A stretch of DNA of 64,000 nt from Syntrophaceae bacterium UBA2280 (GCA_002347685.1 DDWS01000026.1:1-64000); one strand, 5' to 3'; shown: positions 52,454-61,139, numbered from the stretch's first letter. The notes: generated by a model from the letters alone, not told the origin. Numbers and translations are program-made.

Positions 52454-54262
52454 TTAATCTTCAAAATACTCGCTTTTCATCGTCACCGTCAGGCCGTCGC
52501 CGGACAACAGGCGCGCGGCCAAACCCTCGATCTTGGGCAGTTCATAGCCGAAGAAATAACGGCAGGTAACCAGTTTGCCGTTGTAGAAATTCACATCGTT
52601 GGCGCCGACATTCCCCGCGAGCGCTTTTTTCGCCGTGTCGGCCTGCAACAGCCACTGCCACGCAATCGCGATGATACCGAAAAACTCCAGGTAGAGCGTG
52701 GCATCGGCCAGAAACATCTCCGGTCCTTCCTTGGCGGCAATGCCAAACAGATGGGCCGTCACCTTTTCCAGTTTAGCCAGCGCGGCTTCGAGATCGGATG
52801 CAAAAGGCTTCAGCTCCGTGTCCGCTTGTGCCGTCTGGATCGCTTTGCGGACTTCAGCCAGGTACAGCTGCGCGGCCTTGCCCTTTTTCATCATCATCTT
52901 GCGGCCTAAAAGGTCCTGACCCTGAATGCCGGTTGTGCCCTCGTGGATCGGGTGGATCCGGACATCGCGGTAGAACTGCTCGAGGGGGAACTCGTCGCAA
53001 TACCCGTAGCCGCCCAGAATCTGAACGCCGGCGCTGCATGACAGGATGCCCATTTCCGACGGGTACGTCTTGGCGACCGGCGTCAGCAGTTCGAGGAGCA
53101 GGTTGTAATTTTCATGATCCTCACCCTCCGACACCTTTTCCATATCGTGGTACCGGCAGCACTGCATGAGAAGCGACAGGGAGCCCTCGACAATCGCCTT
53201 CTGGAAAAGCAGCATGCGCTTGATGTCGGCATGCTCGATGATGGGTACCTGGGGCGCGGAGGGGTCCTTCGATGAGAGTTTGCGTCCCTGGGGACGTTCT
53301 TTCGCGTATTCCAGAGAAGCATAATAGGCGGCGGAAGAAATGCAGGCCGCGCCCAGCCCCACGTCGATTCTGGCGCCGTTCATCATCTGAAACATATAGC
53401 CCAGCCCCCTGTTGGGTTCACCCACCAGCCAGCCGCGGCAATCGTCATTTTCACCGAAAGCAAGCTGGGTAATGGGTCCGCCACGGTAGCCGAGCTTGTG
53501 ATAGATGCCGGCGCAGTTGACGTCGTTGTGCGCAAGCCCGCCTCCGGCTTCGATGCGCATTTTGGGAATGATGAACAAGGAGATGCCCTTGACCCCCACC
53601 GGCGCGCCTTTGATCCGGCCGATCGCCAGATGAATGATATTGTCCGCACCGTCGTGCTCGCCTGCGGAAATAAAAATCTTCTGACCTTTCATCTTGTAAT
53701 ATCCCTGATCGGTCGGCTCTCCCGTCAGCGTGATATCGGTAAGCGAACTTCCCGCCTGCGGCTCCGTGAGCGCCATGGTGCCCTGCCACTCACCGGCCAT
53801 CATTTTAGGCAGGTACAGGTCTTTCATCTCCTGCGTGCCGTACGAAGCAATCAGGCCGGCCGCACCGGTGGTCAGACCGTGATAGATGGAACCGGAATAA
53901 TTCGCAGCCGCGAAGATCGCCGTCGGCACCATCATGCCGATCATTTCCGGCAGCTGCTGTCCTCCGTCTTCACAATTGAAGGTCGCACCGATCCAGCCGC
54001 CGGCGCCGCACTCCTGCATGATCGTCCGCACCCGGGGGTGAACCCTGACTTCACCATTGATATATTCAGGCTGATCCCGGTCCATTTCGTGGAGAACCGG
54101 TTTAAAAAGGTCTTTCCCCATTTTCATTGCCGTGTCCAAAACCATGTCAAACACTTCACGGCTGTGATCGGCATACCGGGGATACTGAAGAAGGGATTCC
54201 GCATCAAACATCTCGTAGAGTAAAAACTTTAAATTCCTGTCGCTGATAAATTTTTCGGCCAT
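52454..54262 (-). CDS. Acyl-CoA dehydrogenase, 600-residue type with C-terminal extension
   Basis: A 602-residue flavoprotein of the enlarged ACAD group. The core (about 40-450) has ALTEPQAGSSLTDI, GQKIFISAGEHD and the catalytic Glu in HEGTTGIQ; residues about 465-600 form the extra C-terminal helical domain (PF12806 type). Such enzymes oxidise medium- or long-chain, or in some cases sulfur-containing, acyl-CoA; the substrate cannot be read off. AGGAAG is five bases before the ATG. A terminator-like hairpin lies between it and the upstream thiolase gene. Confidence 0.9.
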   Translation of the reverse strand: MAEKFISDRNLKFLLYEMFDAESLLQYPRYADHSREVFDMVLDTAMKMGKDLFKPVLHEMDRDQPEYINGEVRVHPRVRTIMQECGAGGWIGATFNCEDGGQQLPEMIGMMVPTAIFAAANYSGSIYHGLTTGAAGLIASYGTQEMKDLYLPKMMAGEWQGTMALTEPQAGSSLTDITLTGEPTDQGYYKMKGQKIFISAGEHDGADNIIHLAIGRIKGAPVGVKGISLFIIPKMRIEAGGGLAHNDVNCAGIYHKLGYRGGPITQLAFGENDDCRGWLVGEPNRGLGYMFQMMNGARIDVGLGAACISSAAYYASLEYAKERPQGRKLSSKDPSAPQVPIIEHADIKRMLLFQKAIVEGSLSLLMQCCRYHDMEKVSEGEDHENYNLLLELLTPVAKTYPSEMGILSCSAGVQILGGYGYCDEFPLEQFYRDVRIHPIHEGTTGIQGQDLLGRKMMMKKGKAAQLYLAEVRKAIQTAQADTELKPFASDLEAALAKLEKVTAHLFGIAAKEGPEMFLADATLYLEFFGIIAIAWQWLLQADTAKKALAGNVGANDVNFYNGKLVTCRYFFGYELPKIEGLAARLLSGDGLTVTMKSEYFED

Positions 54263-54316
54263 ATTTCTTCCTCTTTTTCCGGACTGCGTCCGGGGCAGCC
54301 CATTTCAGGTCGTCAT

Positions 54317-54353
54317 AAAAAATGCCGCCAGGTTTATGAAAAAACCCGGCGGC
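54317..54353 (-). terminator. Terminator between thiolase and acyl-CoA dehydrogenase genes
   Basis: Reading leftward, GCCGCC-GGGTTT and AAACC-GGCGGC pair around a short loop and are followed by a T-run (A-run on the plus strand at 54317-54322). It ends or attenuates the thiolase transcript. Confidence 0.72.
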
Positions 54354-54414
54354 ACATGAAGTTACAGGTTGCACTCTGCCGTCTTTGTGACCGGGAAAGT
54401 GTTTTTGCAAGGCA

Positions 54415-55626
54415 TTAGCACTGCAGGTTTTCGATCACCGTCGCCACGCCCAGCCCGCCGCCGCAGCAGGAGCTGAAGCAGCCGTATTTTTTTCCGGAGC
54501 GGATCAACTCGCGCATCGTGAAGATACAGATGCGCCCGCCGGAGGCGCCGTTGGGGTGACCGAAGGAAATGGCGCCGCCGTTGGGATTCCATTTTTCCCA
54601 ATCGACCTTATCACCGGTCTGTTTTTCGAGTTCCGCGGCCACCGCCAGATTCTGGACGGCGAAGGCTTCATTGCACTCAATGACATCCAGCTGACTCATC
54701 TTCAGGCCGGCACGCTTGAGGGCCTGGGGAACCGCGTAAGCCGGCGCAATGCCCATGATCTTGGGATCAACGCCGTAATCACCGCCGGACAGCCACTTCG
54801 CCATCGGCTTGTAGCCTAACTGCTCGGCTTTTTCCCTGGTCATCATCAGCACGAAAGCCGCGCCGTCGTTGCGGCCGGAAGCATTGCCGGCGGTAACCGT
54901 TCCGTCTTTCGTGAAGGCGGGCGGCAGTTTCGCCAGGCCCTCCAGAGTGGTTTCGGGGCGGAGAAATTCGTCCACCTTGAACTCCAGCGGGGGATTCTTT
55001 TTACCCTGCGGAACCATGACCGGAACGATGTCCTGGGCGCAGAAACCGGAGTCAACGGCTTTTTTGGAGCGCTGCTGGCTGCGGTAGGAAAATTCATCCT
55101 GAGCTTCGCGCGAAATATTGTACATCTTCTGGAGGGCTTCCGCCGTGAAACCCATGTTCATGGTGGCGGCATCCCGGGAGGGGGCGCACGAATAGGCAAT
55201 CGGCATCGGGGGAATCATGCGGAACGGTTCCGTGGTCATCGGGAAACGGCACGGCGCCTGGCTGTATGACTCAAAGCCGCCTGCGATCATGATGTCGGCC
55301 TGACCGGCCAGAATTCTCCAGGCGGCGTGATTGATCGCATCAATCGCCGAACCGCACTGCATTTCGACGTAAGAGGCAGCCGTGCTCTCCGGAAGGCCGG
55401 AAGCCAGCACAGCCCAGCGGGCCGCATTGACGGCCGTGTTCGGACCGATGGCCGAGCCCATGAAAACGGAATCCACCACACCACCCTTTTCAATAATCTG
55501 GGATCTTTCGACCAGACCTTTCAGGGTCATGCCGGCGAGTTCCTCGCCCAGAATGTTGCGCATGGTTTTTCCCAGCGTGCCGAAGGCCGTTCTCATGCAA
55601 TCCACAAATACTACTTCTCTGTTCAT
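54415..55626 (-). CDS. Acetyl-CoA acetyltransferase (thiolase)
   Basis: A 403-residue thiolase. The acyl-accepting Cys is in MQCGSAI (about 90), and NEAFA, GHPNGASG and the base Cys in CCGGGLG near the C-terminus complete the site. It cleaves 3-ketoacyl-CoA or condenses two acetyl-CoA. AGGAGG lies before the ATG. It is near an acyl-CoA dehydrogenase and a crotonase-fold gene, so beta-oxidation of short acids is the likely context. Confidence 0.92.
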   Translation of the reverse strand: MNREVVFVDCMRTAFGTLGKTMRNILGEELAGMTLKGLVERSQIIEKGGVVDSVFMGSAIGPNTAVNAARWAVLASGLPESTAASYVEMQCGSAIDAINHAAWRILAGQADIMIAGGFESYSQAPCRFPMTTEPFRMIPPMPIAYSCAPSRDAATMNMGFTAEALQKMYNISREAQDEFSYRSQQRSKKAVDSGFCAQDIVPVMVPQGKKNPPLEFKVDEFLRPETTLEGLAKLPPAFTKDGTVTAGNASGRNDGAAFVLMMTREKAEQLGYKPMAKWLSGGDYGVDPKIMGIAPAYAVPQALKRAGLKMSQLDVIECNEAFAVQNLAVAAELEKQTGDKVDWEKWNPNGGAISFGHPNGASGGRICIFTMRELIRSGKKYGCFSSCCGGGLGVATVIENLQC

Positions 55627-55769
55627 AAATCCTCCTGTGTTTTCTAAGTTTTTTGACGATAAAATCGTTTATGCGCTTAATGGGGAACGTCTTTCACCTA
55701 AACGGTCGTTTTAATTATTTTGGAGCGATATCATACCTGAACGGCCTCGTCAAGGACGAAGGTGGGAAT

Positions 55770-55795
55770 CAGAAGTCGGAGATCAGAAGTTTTTT
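55770..55795. repeat. Degenerate heptanucleotide array (AATCAGA/AGTCGGA/GATCAGA)
   Basis: About three 7-base units in register, with the same RGNTCRR-like pattern as the other arrays. Confidence 0.5.
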
Positions 55796-55800
55796 TGTAA

Positions 55801-55927
55801 AGGGAGATTTAGGGGGATACAGAGTACTTCCCCCTTTTCTAAAGGGGGATTGAGGGGGATTATTGAAGTTGGTTACAATCTCCCCTAACCCCTCTTTTAC
55901 CCTGAAGGGCACGCGAAAAAAGAGGGG
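55801..55927. repeat. Inverted-repeat-rich intergenic segment
   Basis: Two stem structures: CCCCCTTT (55830-55837) with AAAGGGGG (55841-55848), and CCCCTCTTTT (55889-55898) with AAAAGAGGGG (55918-55927). The AGGGGGAT motif is repeated three times. It is typical of dispersed non-coding repeats; no gene is visible between thiolase and porin (55627-56023). Confidence 0.55.
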
Positions 55928-55960
55928 AACATGCGGTGCGCCTGTGTGAGGCGCAAAAAA

Positions 55961-55991
55961 ATCCCCGGAAGGTTTGCGCCCTTCCGGGGAT
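55961..55991 (-). terminator. Rho-independent terminator of the porin gene
   Basis: ATCCCCGGAAGG (55961-55972) pairs with CCTTCCGGGGAT (55980-55991) around seven bases; leftward it is followed by a run of T (A-run at 55955-55960). Confidence 0.9.
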
Positions 55992-56023
55992 AAATTAACT
56001 TTGGAACAACAACTTGCTGAAGC

Positions 56024-57430
56024 CTAGAAGGTCAGGGTCAGCTTGTTGATGATCAGGTAGTTGTTCTCAAGATCCTTGGTCTCACCAATACCAGCCGCGA
56101 CACCCTTGTAGTAATTACCGGTGAACAGGTAACCGGCGCCCAGCATGTAGGACAGGTTGTTGGTGATTTTGTAGGTCGCGGTCACATCCACTTCCCAGCC
56201 GTAGTCACGATCCACATGAGCAACGGTAAGGGTCTTGTCCGCATGGGCATAAGCTACCGCCAGCCCGATATCGAGTTTCTCGATCGGACGGACACCGGCG
56301 CGAACCTTCGCGAAGTAGGCGTTGCTCAGCACGCCGACTGCCGTCGTGCCGTCGTAGGCCGCCTGTGCGCCTGCCCAGTAGTTCAGGTCGTTGTTGAACA
56401 GGATCAAAGTGGGATTCCAGTCAAGACCGCCACTCAGCAATCCGCCTTCCATTTTGTCAGCCGTTCCGGGATCGTTTCCGGATACATAGGCCAGGGTACC
56501 ACCGACATAGAACATGCCTAAATCGGCAACCGCGTCAACATACGCGCTCAAATTGTTGATGTCGATATCATCGCCAAGCCCCGCTGCCTGAGGAATCGGG
56601 GGAAGTAAATAATAGGGCGCATCGTCCCATTTGATCTTGCCGTATGCCCAGTACACCTGAGCCTCGAGGGCCACGGGGCCAACCTTGGCTTTCACGTACG
56701 GGGTCAAAACGCCGACGTTCATCACGTAACCGCCGTCATCGAACAGAGGACCAAACCCACTACCCTGCATTGCACCTCTGTTGCCCGCTTCGCGGATGTA
56801 CTTGCCCAGCAAGCCGACCTGTCCGGTCTTCCAGGCAAACACAGCAAAAGCGGTGTAGAAGCTGGAATCCCTGTCGGAAGCCAGTGTGTCGTTGATTCTT
56901 GTGTAGCTTCTTTCATTGTTCTTTCCGGTCTGGAGTCCGACAATGACCGGGCCCTGTTTGATGGTGTACGTCACTTTACCGGTCGGCAGCGAGCTGTCGC
57001 CGAATTTGGTTCCCCAGGCGCCGTCGATCATGTAACCGGCGGAGAACATGCCGATGGGGGATACGTAGGTCAGATAAGCCAGATCGATCGCGATGTTTTC
57101 GTTTTCAGCGCGGGTACCGGCGGACAGGATGTCATTTGTCGTTTCCAGGGGCACATCGGATCTTGCGGCGCCCCAGGCTCTTTCCATAATGTCCATGCGG
57201 GTGGTCAGCATGAGCCCCGGAGAAACGGTGAACACGGTGTTCAGGCGCAGTCTCTGGAAATAGAACGCTGTGCTGGGATTACCTTCATCTTTGACTAACC
57301 CGGTTTTGTCCATGTACAGACCACCGGCAACAAATTCGCCGCTGAATTTCACGTCGACCTGCGCAAAGGACGTCGTGCTGAAGGCTACAATCAGCCCCAG
57401 TGACAACAAAACTAACCAAAATCTCTTCAT
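56024..57430 (-). CDS. Outer-membrane porin-like beta-barrel protein
   Basis: A 468-residue protein with a signal peptide ending near residue 23 (SFA). The mature sequence is made of alternating strands with aromatic girdles (for example AFYFQRLRLNTVFT and LMLTTRMDIM) and ends in LTLTF, the terminal Phe expected for outer-membrane insertion. No coiled-coil or OmpA domain is seen. It probably forms a diffusion channel; substrate unknown. AGGAGG lies before the ATG and a strong terminator after, so it is monocistronic and likely well expressed. Confidence 0.85.
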   Translation of the reverse strand: MKRFWLVLLSLGLIVAFSTTSFAQVDVKFSGEFVAGGLYMDKTGLVKDEGNPSTAFYFQRLRLNTVFTVSPGLMLTTRMDIMERAWGAARSDVPLETTNDILSAGTRAENENIAIDLAYLTYVSPIGMFSAGYMIDGAWGTKFGDSSLPTGKVTYTIKQGPVIVGLQTGKNNERSYTRINDTLASDRDSSFYTAFAVFAWKTGQVGLLGKYIREAGNRGAMQGSGFGPLFDDGGYVMNVGVLTPYVKAKVGPVALEAQVYWAYGKIKWDDAPYYLLPPIPQAAGLGDDIDINNLSAYVDAVADLGMFYVGGTLAYVSGNDPGTADKMEGGLLSGGLDWNPTLILFNNDLNYWAGAQAAYDGTTAVGVLSNAYFAKVRAGVRPIEKLDIGLAVAYAHADKTLTVAHVDRDYGWEVDVTATYKITNNLSYMLGAGYLFTGNYYKGVAAGIGETKDLENNYLIINKLTLTF

Positions 57431-58098
57431 TTCTTCCTCCTAAAATATAGATGGGAGTTAAAAATTTTCCGCCTTTTTTCCCGAAACGGGCATTCCGATG
57501 AGAAAAGGCGCCTCTTGTTTCGCACACCCCTGACGATCAAAGACCCGTCACAGGATATACGGCGCGAAAGCTAACAGAGACCTGCCGGACTTGTCAAGAT
57601 ATTTTTTCCCGTCAGCCACCACCGCTTTCGCTTGCCCGCCATTTACAGCAATATAAGTGCCAGATTCACCCTTTGCGGCAACATCCCCCGGCCTTCCCGG
57701 CCGCAGGTTGGCCGCTTTTCGCTTGAGCCCTTTTTTCTCCTTCAGCCGTTTAAACGATATATAATCGTAATTATTTATATTTTACAAAAATCGCCGTGCA
57801 TCATCCACCTGAATGATCCGGCAACTGGAATGACAATCCGACATGAAACGGCAACACCTGCCATCCTTAAAATTGGATCTCCACTGAAAAATCAGTCGCT
57901 TCATGTATGGATTTTTTCACACACCAGCCACTGAAAGCTCTCAACATCGCCTGAAAAAGTGGGGGAAAAGACACAGGGGAATTGGTGGATGGTGAATAGT
58001 GAATAAAAGAGGTCAGAAGTCAACGATCAGAGATCAGAGGGTTCAGTAAGACCTCCGACTTCTGATCACTTCGCCCATCGCCCAGTGTCAATATTGCT
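57431..58098. other. Long intergenic region between porin and pilZ genes
   Basis: No convincing gene: an open frame at 57632-57934 lacks family resemblance and a ribosome binding site. The porin promoter must lie near 57431-57600. The part from about 57950 onward is repeat-rich and includes degenerate heptamers. Confidence 0.5.
58013..58047. repeat. Degenerate heptanucleotide array (AGGTCAG/AAGTCAA/CGATCAG/AGATCAG)
   Basis: Four to five 7-base units in register with varying positions, all fitting an RGNTCRR-like consensus. Confidence 0.6.
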
Positions 58099-58187
58099 GT
58101 GTCATTTCGAAGGAGTCGAGACGACTGAGAAATCCAGGATTTCTCCCTACGGTCGAAATGACAAACGGGGGTGGGTCGAAATGACAC
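58099..58187. repeat. Small inverted-repeat element (GTGTCATTTCGA ends)
   Basis: GTGTCATTTCGA at 58099-58110 is matched by TCGAAATGACA at 58153-58163 and TCGAAATGACAC at 58176-58187. The interior has GAAATCC-A-GGATTTC. The pattern is of a dispersed non-coding repeat. Confidence 0.65.
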
Positions 58188-58228
58188 GACTTGCTTAAAG
58201 CAAATGTTGCCAGTTTACGGTTGCCCTT

Positions 58229-58297
58229 TCCTTGATCCTTGATCCTTGATCCTTGAACCTCCGACCTCCGACCTCCGACCTCCGACCTCTGATCTTT
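58229..58297. repeat. Heptanucleotide tandem array (CCTTGAT then CCTCCGA)
   Basis: Three CCTTGAT units, one CCTTGAA, four CCTCCGA and one CCTCTGA in uninterrupted 7-base register. The stepwise change between two unit types shows internal duplication after mutation. Confidence 0.85.
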
Positions 58298-58373
58298 TTA
58301 GGTGGGAAATCGATGAAGATTCTGATATTGGTTTACGGCACGTTGAAATGATTACGATCAAACAGGACGATGG

Positions 58374-59054
58374 ATGAAGATACCCCAGCTCAAAGCCGGA
58401 GAGCGACTCGACATTGTTTTAGAAAATGAGCTCCATCAAAGCAACGCCCATTACCTGAAAGCCGCGTTGTATGACGTCGAAAAGGATATGTTCACCATTT
58501 CACAGACGTCTCCGGCGCTGGGACGGCATTTTCTGAACCGCCGGCTTAGGGTGACCTATCTGGTGCGCATGGGAAACCGCGTCTTGCGCTTCGGCTTTGC
58601 AGGCCGGCTGGTGGATCTGATTTCCGACTATGAGATCGCATCGGGAAAAACGGTGGAAGCGCTCCGGATTAAAAAGGACGGCCAGGCGGAACCTGCCGAT
58701 TTCCGCATGTATTTCCGCGTCAAGCCTCCGTCGGCGTCAGATGTCTGCCTCTTTTGGGAGGAGGAAAAAGTCAGCCTTCTGGATATTTCCATCGGGGGGG
58801 CAAAGTTCAGCTACCCGAAAAGCTACCGTTTTCAAACGGGAGAAACCGTTACATTCAGACTTCTGATCGACAAAGCGGTCTTTGACGTGGAAGCCCGCGT
58901 GCGCACTGTACGGGAACCGCAGGCCGACGCGGCAAACAAACATATCCAGTTCGTCAGTGTGGAGTTTCATCATGGCGATCCCAAAATGGAAGCGACGCTC
59001 GGCAAGGCGATCATGGATATCGAACGGGCCTTGCTGAGCGACGGGAAGATGTAA
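58374..59054 (+). CDS. PilZ-domain c-di-GMP-binding protein
   Basis: A 226-residue protein. An N-terminal YcgR-like domain (about 1-105) precedes a PilZ domain (about 110-215) with RxxxR as RMYFR and DISIGG for (D/N)xSxxG, so c-di-GMP binding is expected. AGGA precedes the ATG. It is an effector that can receive the signal of the two GGDEF proteins in the window and may act on pili or motility. It stands alone after a repeat-rich region. Confidence 0.87.
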   Translation: MKIPQLKAGERLDIVLENELHQSNAHYLKAALYDVEKDMFTISQTSPALGRHFLNRRLRVTYLVRMGNRVLRFGFAGRLVDLISDYEIASGKTVEALRIKKDGQAEPADFRMYFRVKPPSASDVCLFWEEEKVSLLDISIGGAKFSYPKSYRFQTGETVTFRLLIDKAVFDVEARVRTVREPQADAANKHIQFVSVEFHHGDPKMEATLGKAIMDIERALLSDGKM

Positions 59055-59064
59055 AGTAAGTAAG

Positions 59065-59115
59065 GCTGTAGGCTGTAGGCTATGGGCTATGGGCTATAGG
59101 CTATGGGCGATGGGA
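59065..59115. repeat. Heptanucleotide array (GGCTGTA/GGCTATG/GGCTATA)
   Basis: Seven 7-base units in register: GGCTGTA twice, GGCTATG twice, GGCTATA, GGCTATG, GGCGATG. Related but inverted units occur at 59330-59356. Confidence 0.8.
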
Positions 59116-59181
59116 TGATCTGGAAAGGGCGGGTTGCCCCGCCGTGATGAATACAGCATAACATTTTCGGAGGTAGAAAAT

Positions 59182-59286
59182 ATGTCGAAATCAAAGGATG
59201 CAAAAAAGGACACCAAGAAAAAACCGGCCAAATCCGTCAAAGAAAAGAAAGAGGCCAAAAAACTGAAAAAAGCGGGGAAGGAATAA
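59182..59286 (+). CDS. Small lysine-rich protein, 34 residues
   Basis: MSKSKDAKKD is followed by almost only Lys, Ala, Glu, Pro and Thr, with a highly basic charge. GGAGG sits eight bases before the ATG. It is far below usual gene-calling limits. Such tiny basic peptides can bind nucleic acid or ribosomes; no function can be assigned. It lies between heptamer arrays and the MBL nuclease gene. Confidence 0.6.
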   Translation: MSKSKDAKKDTKKKPAKSVKEKKEAKKLKKAGKE

Positions 59287-59329
59287 AAAAAATAGGAGAG
59301 AGGCAATGGGCGATGGGCAATAGGTTTTT

Positions 59330-59356
59330 ACTCCTATAGCCTATAGCCCATAGCCT
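59330..59356. repeat. Short heptanucleotide array (CCTATAG/CCCATAG)
   Basis: CCTATAG, CCTATAG, CCCATAG, CCTG: complements of the units at 59065-59115, so the small gene between them is flanked by inverted arrays. Confidence 0.6.
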
Positions 59357-59386
59357 GCTTCTATAACACTTCAGGATGATGATTTT

Positions 59387-61003
59387 ATGAAAATTAAATG
59401 TCTCGGCGCGGCACAGACGGTCACCGGCTCGTGCTTCGTGATTGAAACGGGAAAAGTCCGGTTCGCCGTGGATTGCGGCATGCACCAGGGATCGACCCAG
59501 GTGGAAAAACGCAACTGGAACATCGACCCGTACAACCCGGCACACATGGATTTCTTCGTGATCACACACGCGCATATCGACCATTCGGGCCTGCTGCCGC
59601 GCATGGCAAAACAGGGTTTTTCGGGGCCGATCTATGCCACCGAGCCCACAGGCGACCTGCTGGAAATTCTGCTTTTGGACAGCGCCCATATTCAGGAGAC
59701 GGAAGCGGCCGGCAGAAACAAGCGAATGCAGCGCGCCGGAATGAAAGCGGACGCCGTCGCGCTGTACACGAAAAAAGACGCGGAAGCGACGCTGCCGATG
59801 ATTCAGTCCCGGCCGTACAATGAAATCTTCAGCCCGGCTCAAGGCATCCGGGTCCGGTTCCTGGACGCGGGGCACATCCTGGGCGCGGCGATTGTGGAGC
59901 TTTTCATCGAAGAGGAAGGCTCCACGACCAAACTGGTCTTTTCCGGCGACATCGGCCGCCCGAATCAGCTGTTGATGAAAGACCCGACGTCTCTTAGCGA
60001 TGCGGACTTTTTGTTCATGGAATCAACCTACGGCAACCGCAACCATAAAGGCGAGCAAGACAGCATCGACGAACTGGCGGAAGCCATCGCCTACAGCTAC
60101 AAAAACGGCGAAAAGGTGGTGATTCCCGCCTTTGCCGTGGAAAGAACCCAGGAAATCCTTTATTCTCTGCACCTGCTTTCCAAAGACGGCCGACTGCCCA
60201 AAGACATGCCGGTTTATCTCGACTCTCCGCTGGCCATCAAGGCGACGGAAATCTTCCGGCGGCACAGCGCCTATCTGGACGCGGAAACCCAGGCCCTGCT
60301 CAAAAAGGGGGAAAACCCGCTAAAGCTTCCGCAGCTGAAGTTCACACCGACCACGGAAGAATCCATCCGGATCAATGAACGGCAGGAACCGGCCATCGTC
60401 ATTTCCGCAAGCGGCATGGCCAACGCGGGCCGCATCCTGCACCACCTGCGGCACAACCTGTGGCGGCCGGGCGCCAGTGTCGTTTTTGTCGGCTTTCAGG
60501 CCCAGGGGACCAACGGGCGCAAGATCGTGGACGGCGCGGACAAGATCCGCATTTTCAACGAGGACATCGCCGTCGGAGCCAGGGTGTTCACCATCAACGG
60601 ATTTTCCGCGCACGCCGGACAGTCGCAGCTCGTCGACTGGCTGACCTCTTTTCAGAATAAAAAAATGCAGGTGTTTCTGGTCCATGGAGAAAATTCCGCG
60701 CAGGAGACACTGGCCGCGCTCATCCGGGAAAAATTCGGTTTTGCGGTCACGATCCCCGAATATCTGGAAGAAATCCAGCTGAAACTCGACGGCCGGATCG
60801 AGGAATTCAAAGCACCCCGTGTTGAGGAACCTCCAGTCGATGCAACCCTGCTGCTCGATGACCTGCAAAAAAAGTTAGACGAAATCCAAAGCAGGCGGAA
60901 AAGCATTTCAGCCCTGCCGCCTTCCGAGCAGGCTGAGTTGGCCCAAATGTTGCGCCAGGCGACATTGAGCCTTGAGGAAATTCAGCCAAGGCTGAAAGGT
61001 TAA
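59387..61003 (+). CDS. MBL-fold beta-CASP exonuclease-like protein with C-terminal helical tail
   Basis: A 538-residue metallo-beta-lactamase/beta-CASP protein. The metal motif HAHIDHSG is at 61-68; later motifs are LDAGHILGAA, FSGDIGR and the beta-CASP FSAHAGQ, with the last His in VHGE. The core resembles bacterial RNA-processing nucleases and CPSF-like proteins. The last 80 residues form a Leu/Lys/Glu-rich helical tail, an unusual addition. Probably cytoplasmic, acting on RNA. It follows the small lysine-rich gene by about 100 bases. Confidence 0.88.
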   Translation: MKIKCLGAAQTVTGSCFVIETGKVRFAVDCGMHQGSTQVEKRNWNIDPYNPAHMDFFVITHAHIDHSGLLPRMAKQGFSGPIYATEPTGDLLEILLLDSAHIQETEAAGRNKRMQRAGMKADAVALYTKKDAEATLPMIQSRPYNEIFSPAQGIRVRFLDAGHILGAAIVELFIEEEGSTTKLVFSGDIGRPNQLLMKDPTSLSDADFLFMESTYGNRNHKGEQDSIDELAEAIAYSYKNGEKVVIPAFAVERTQEILYSLHLLSKDGRLPKDMPVYLDSPLAIKATEIFRRHSAYLDAETQALLKKGENPLKLPQLKFTPTTEESIRINERQEPAIVISASGMANAGRILHHLRHNLWRPGASVVFVGFQAQGTNGRKIVDGADKIRIFNEDIAVGARVFTINGFSAHAGQSQLVDWLTSFQNKKMQVFLVHGENSAQETLAALIREKFGFAVTIPEYLEEIQLKLDGRIEEFKAPRVEEPPVDATLLLDDLQKKLDEIQSRRKSISALPPSEQAELAQMLRQATLSLEEIQPRLKG

Positions 61004-61033
61004 AGGCTAATCGGTTTTATGGATTTTGTAATA

Positions 61034-61127
61034 TGGCGGAGAGAGGGGGATTCGAACCCCCGTGGGAGCTTGTGGCCCCCAAATCGATTTCGAGTCGATC
61101 CCGTTACGACCACTTCGGTACCTCTCC
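61034..61127 (-). tRNA. tRNA-Ser (anticodon CGA)
   Basis: The 94-base gene includes a seven-base acceptor stem beginning GGAGAGG, a long variable arm, the GGGGGTTCGAATCCCCC T-arm and an encoded CCA. The anticodon loop ACTCGAAAT reads CGA, decoding UCG. The class II size fits serine. Confidence 0.93.
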
Positions 61128-61139
61128 GCATGATGTGAT

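Noticed and set aside
57632..57934. A possible 100-residue protein between porin and pilZ
   Set aside because: No ribosome binding site, no family resemblance and atypical composition; it lies in a repeat-rich non-coding region.
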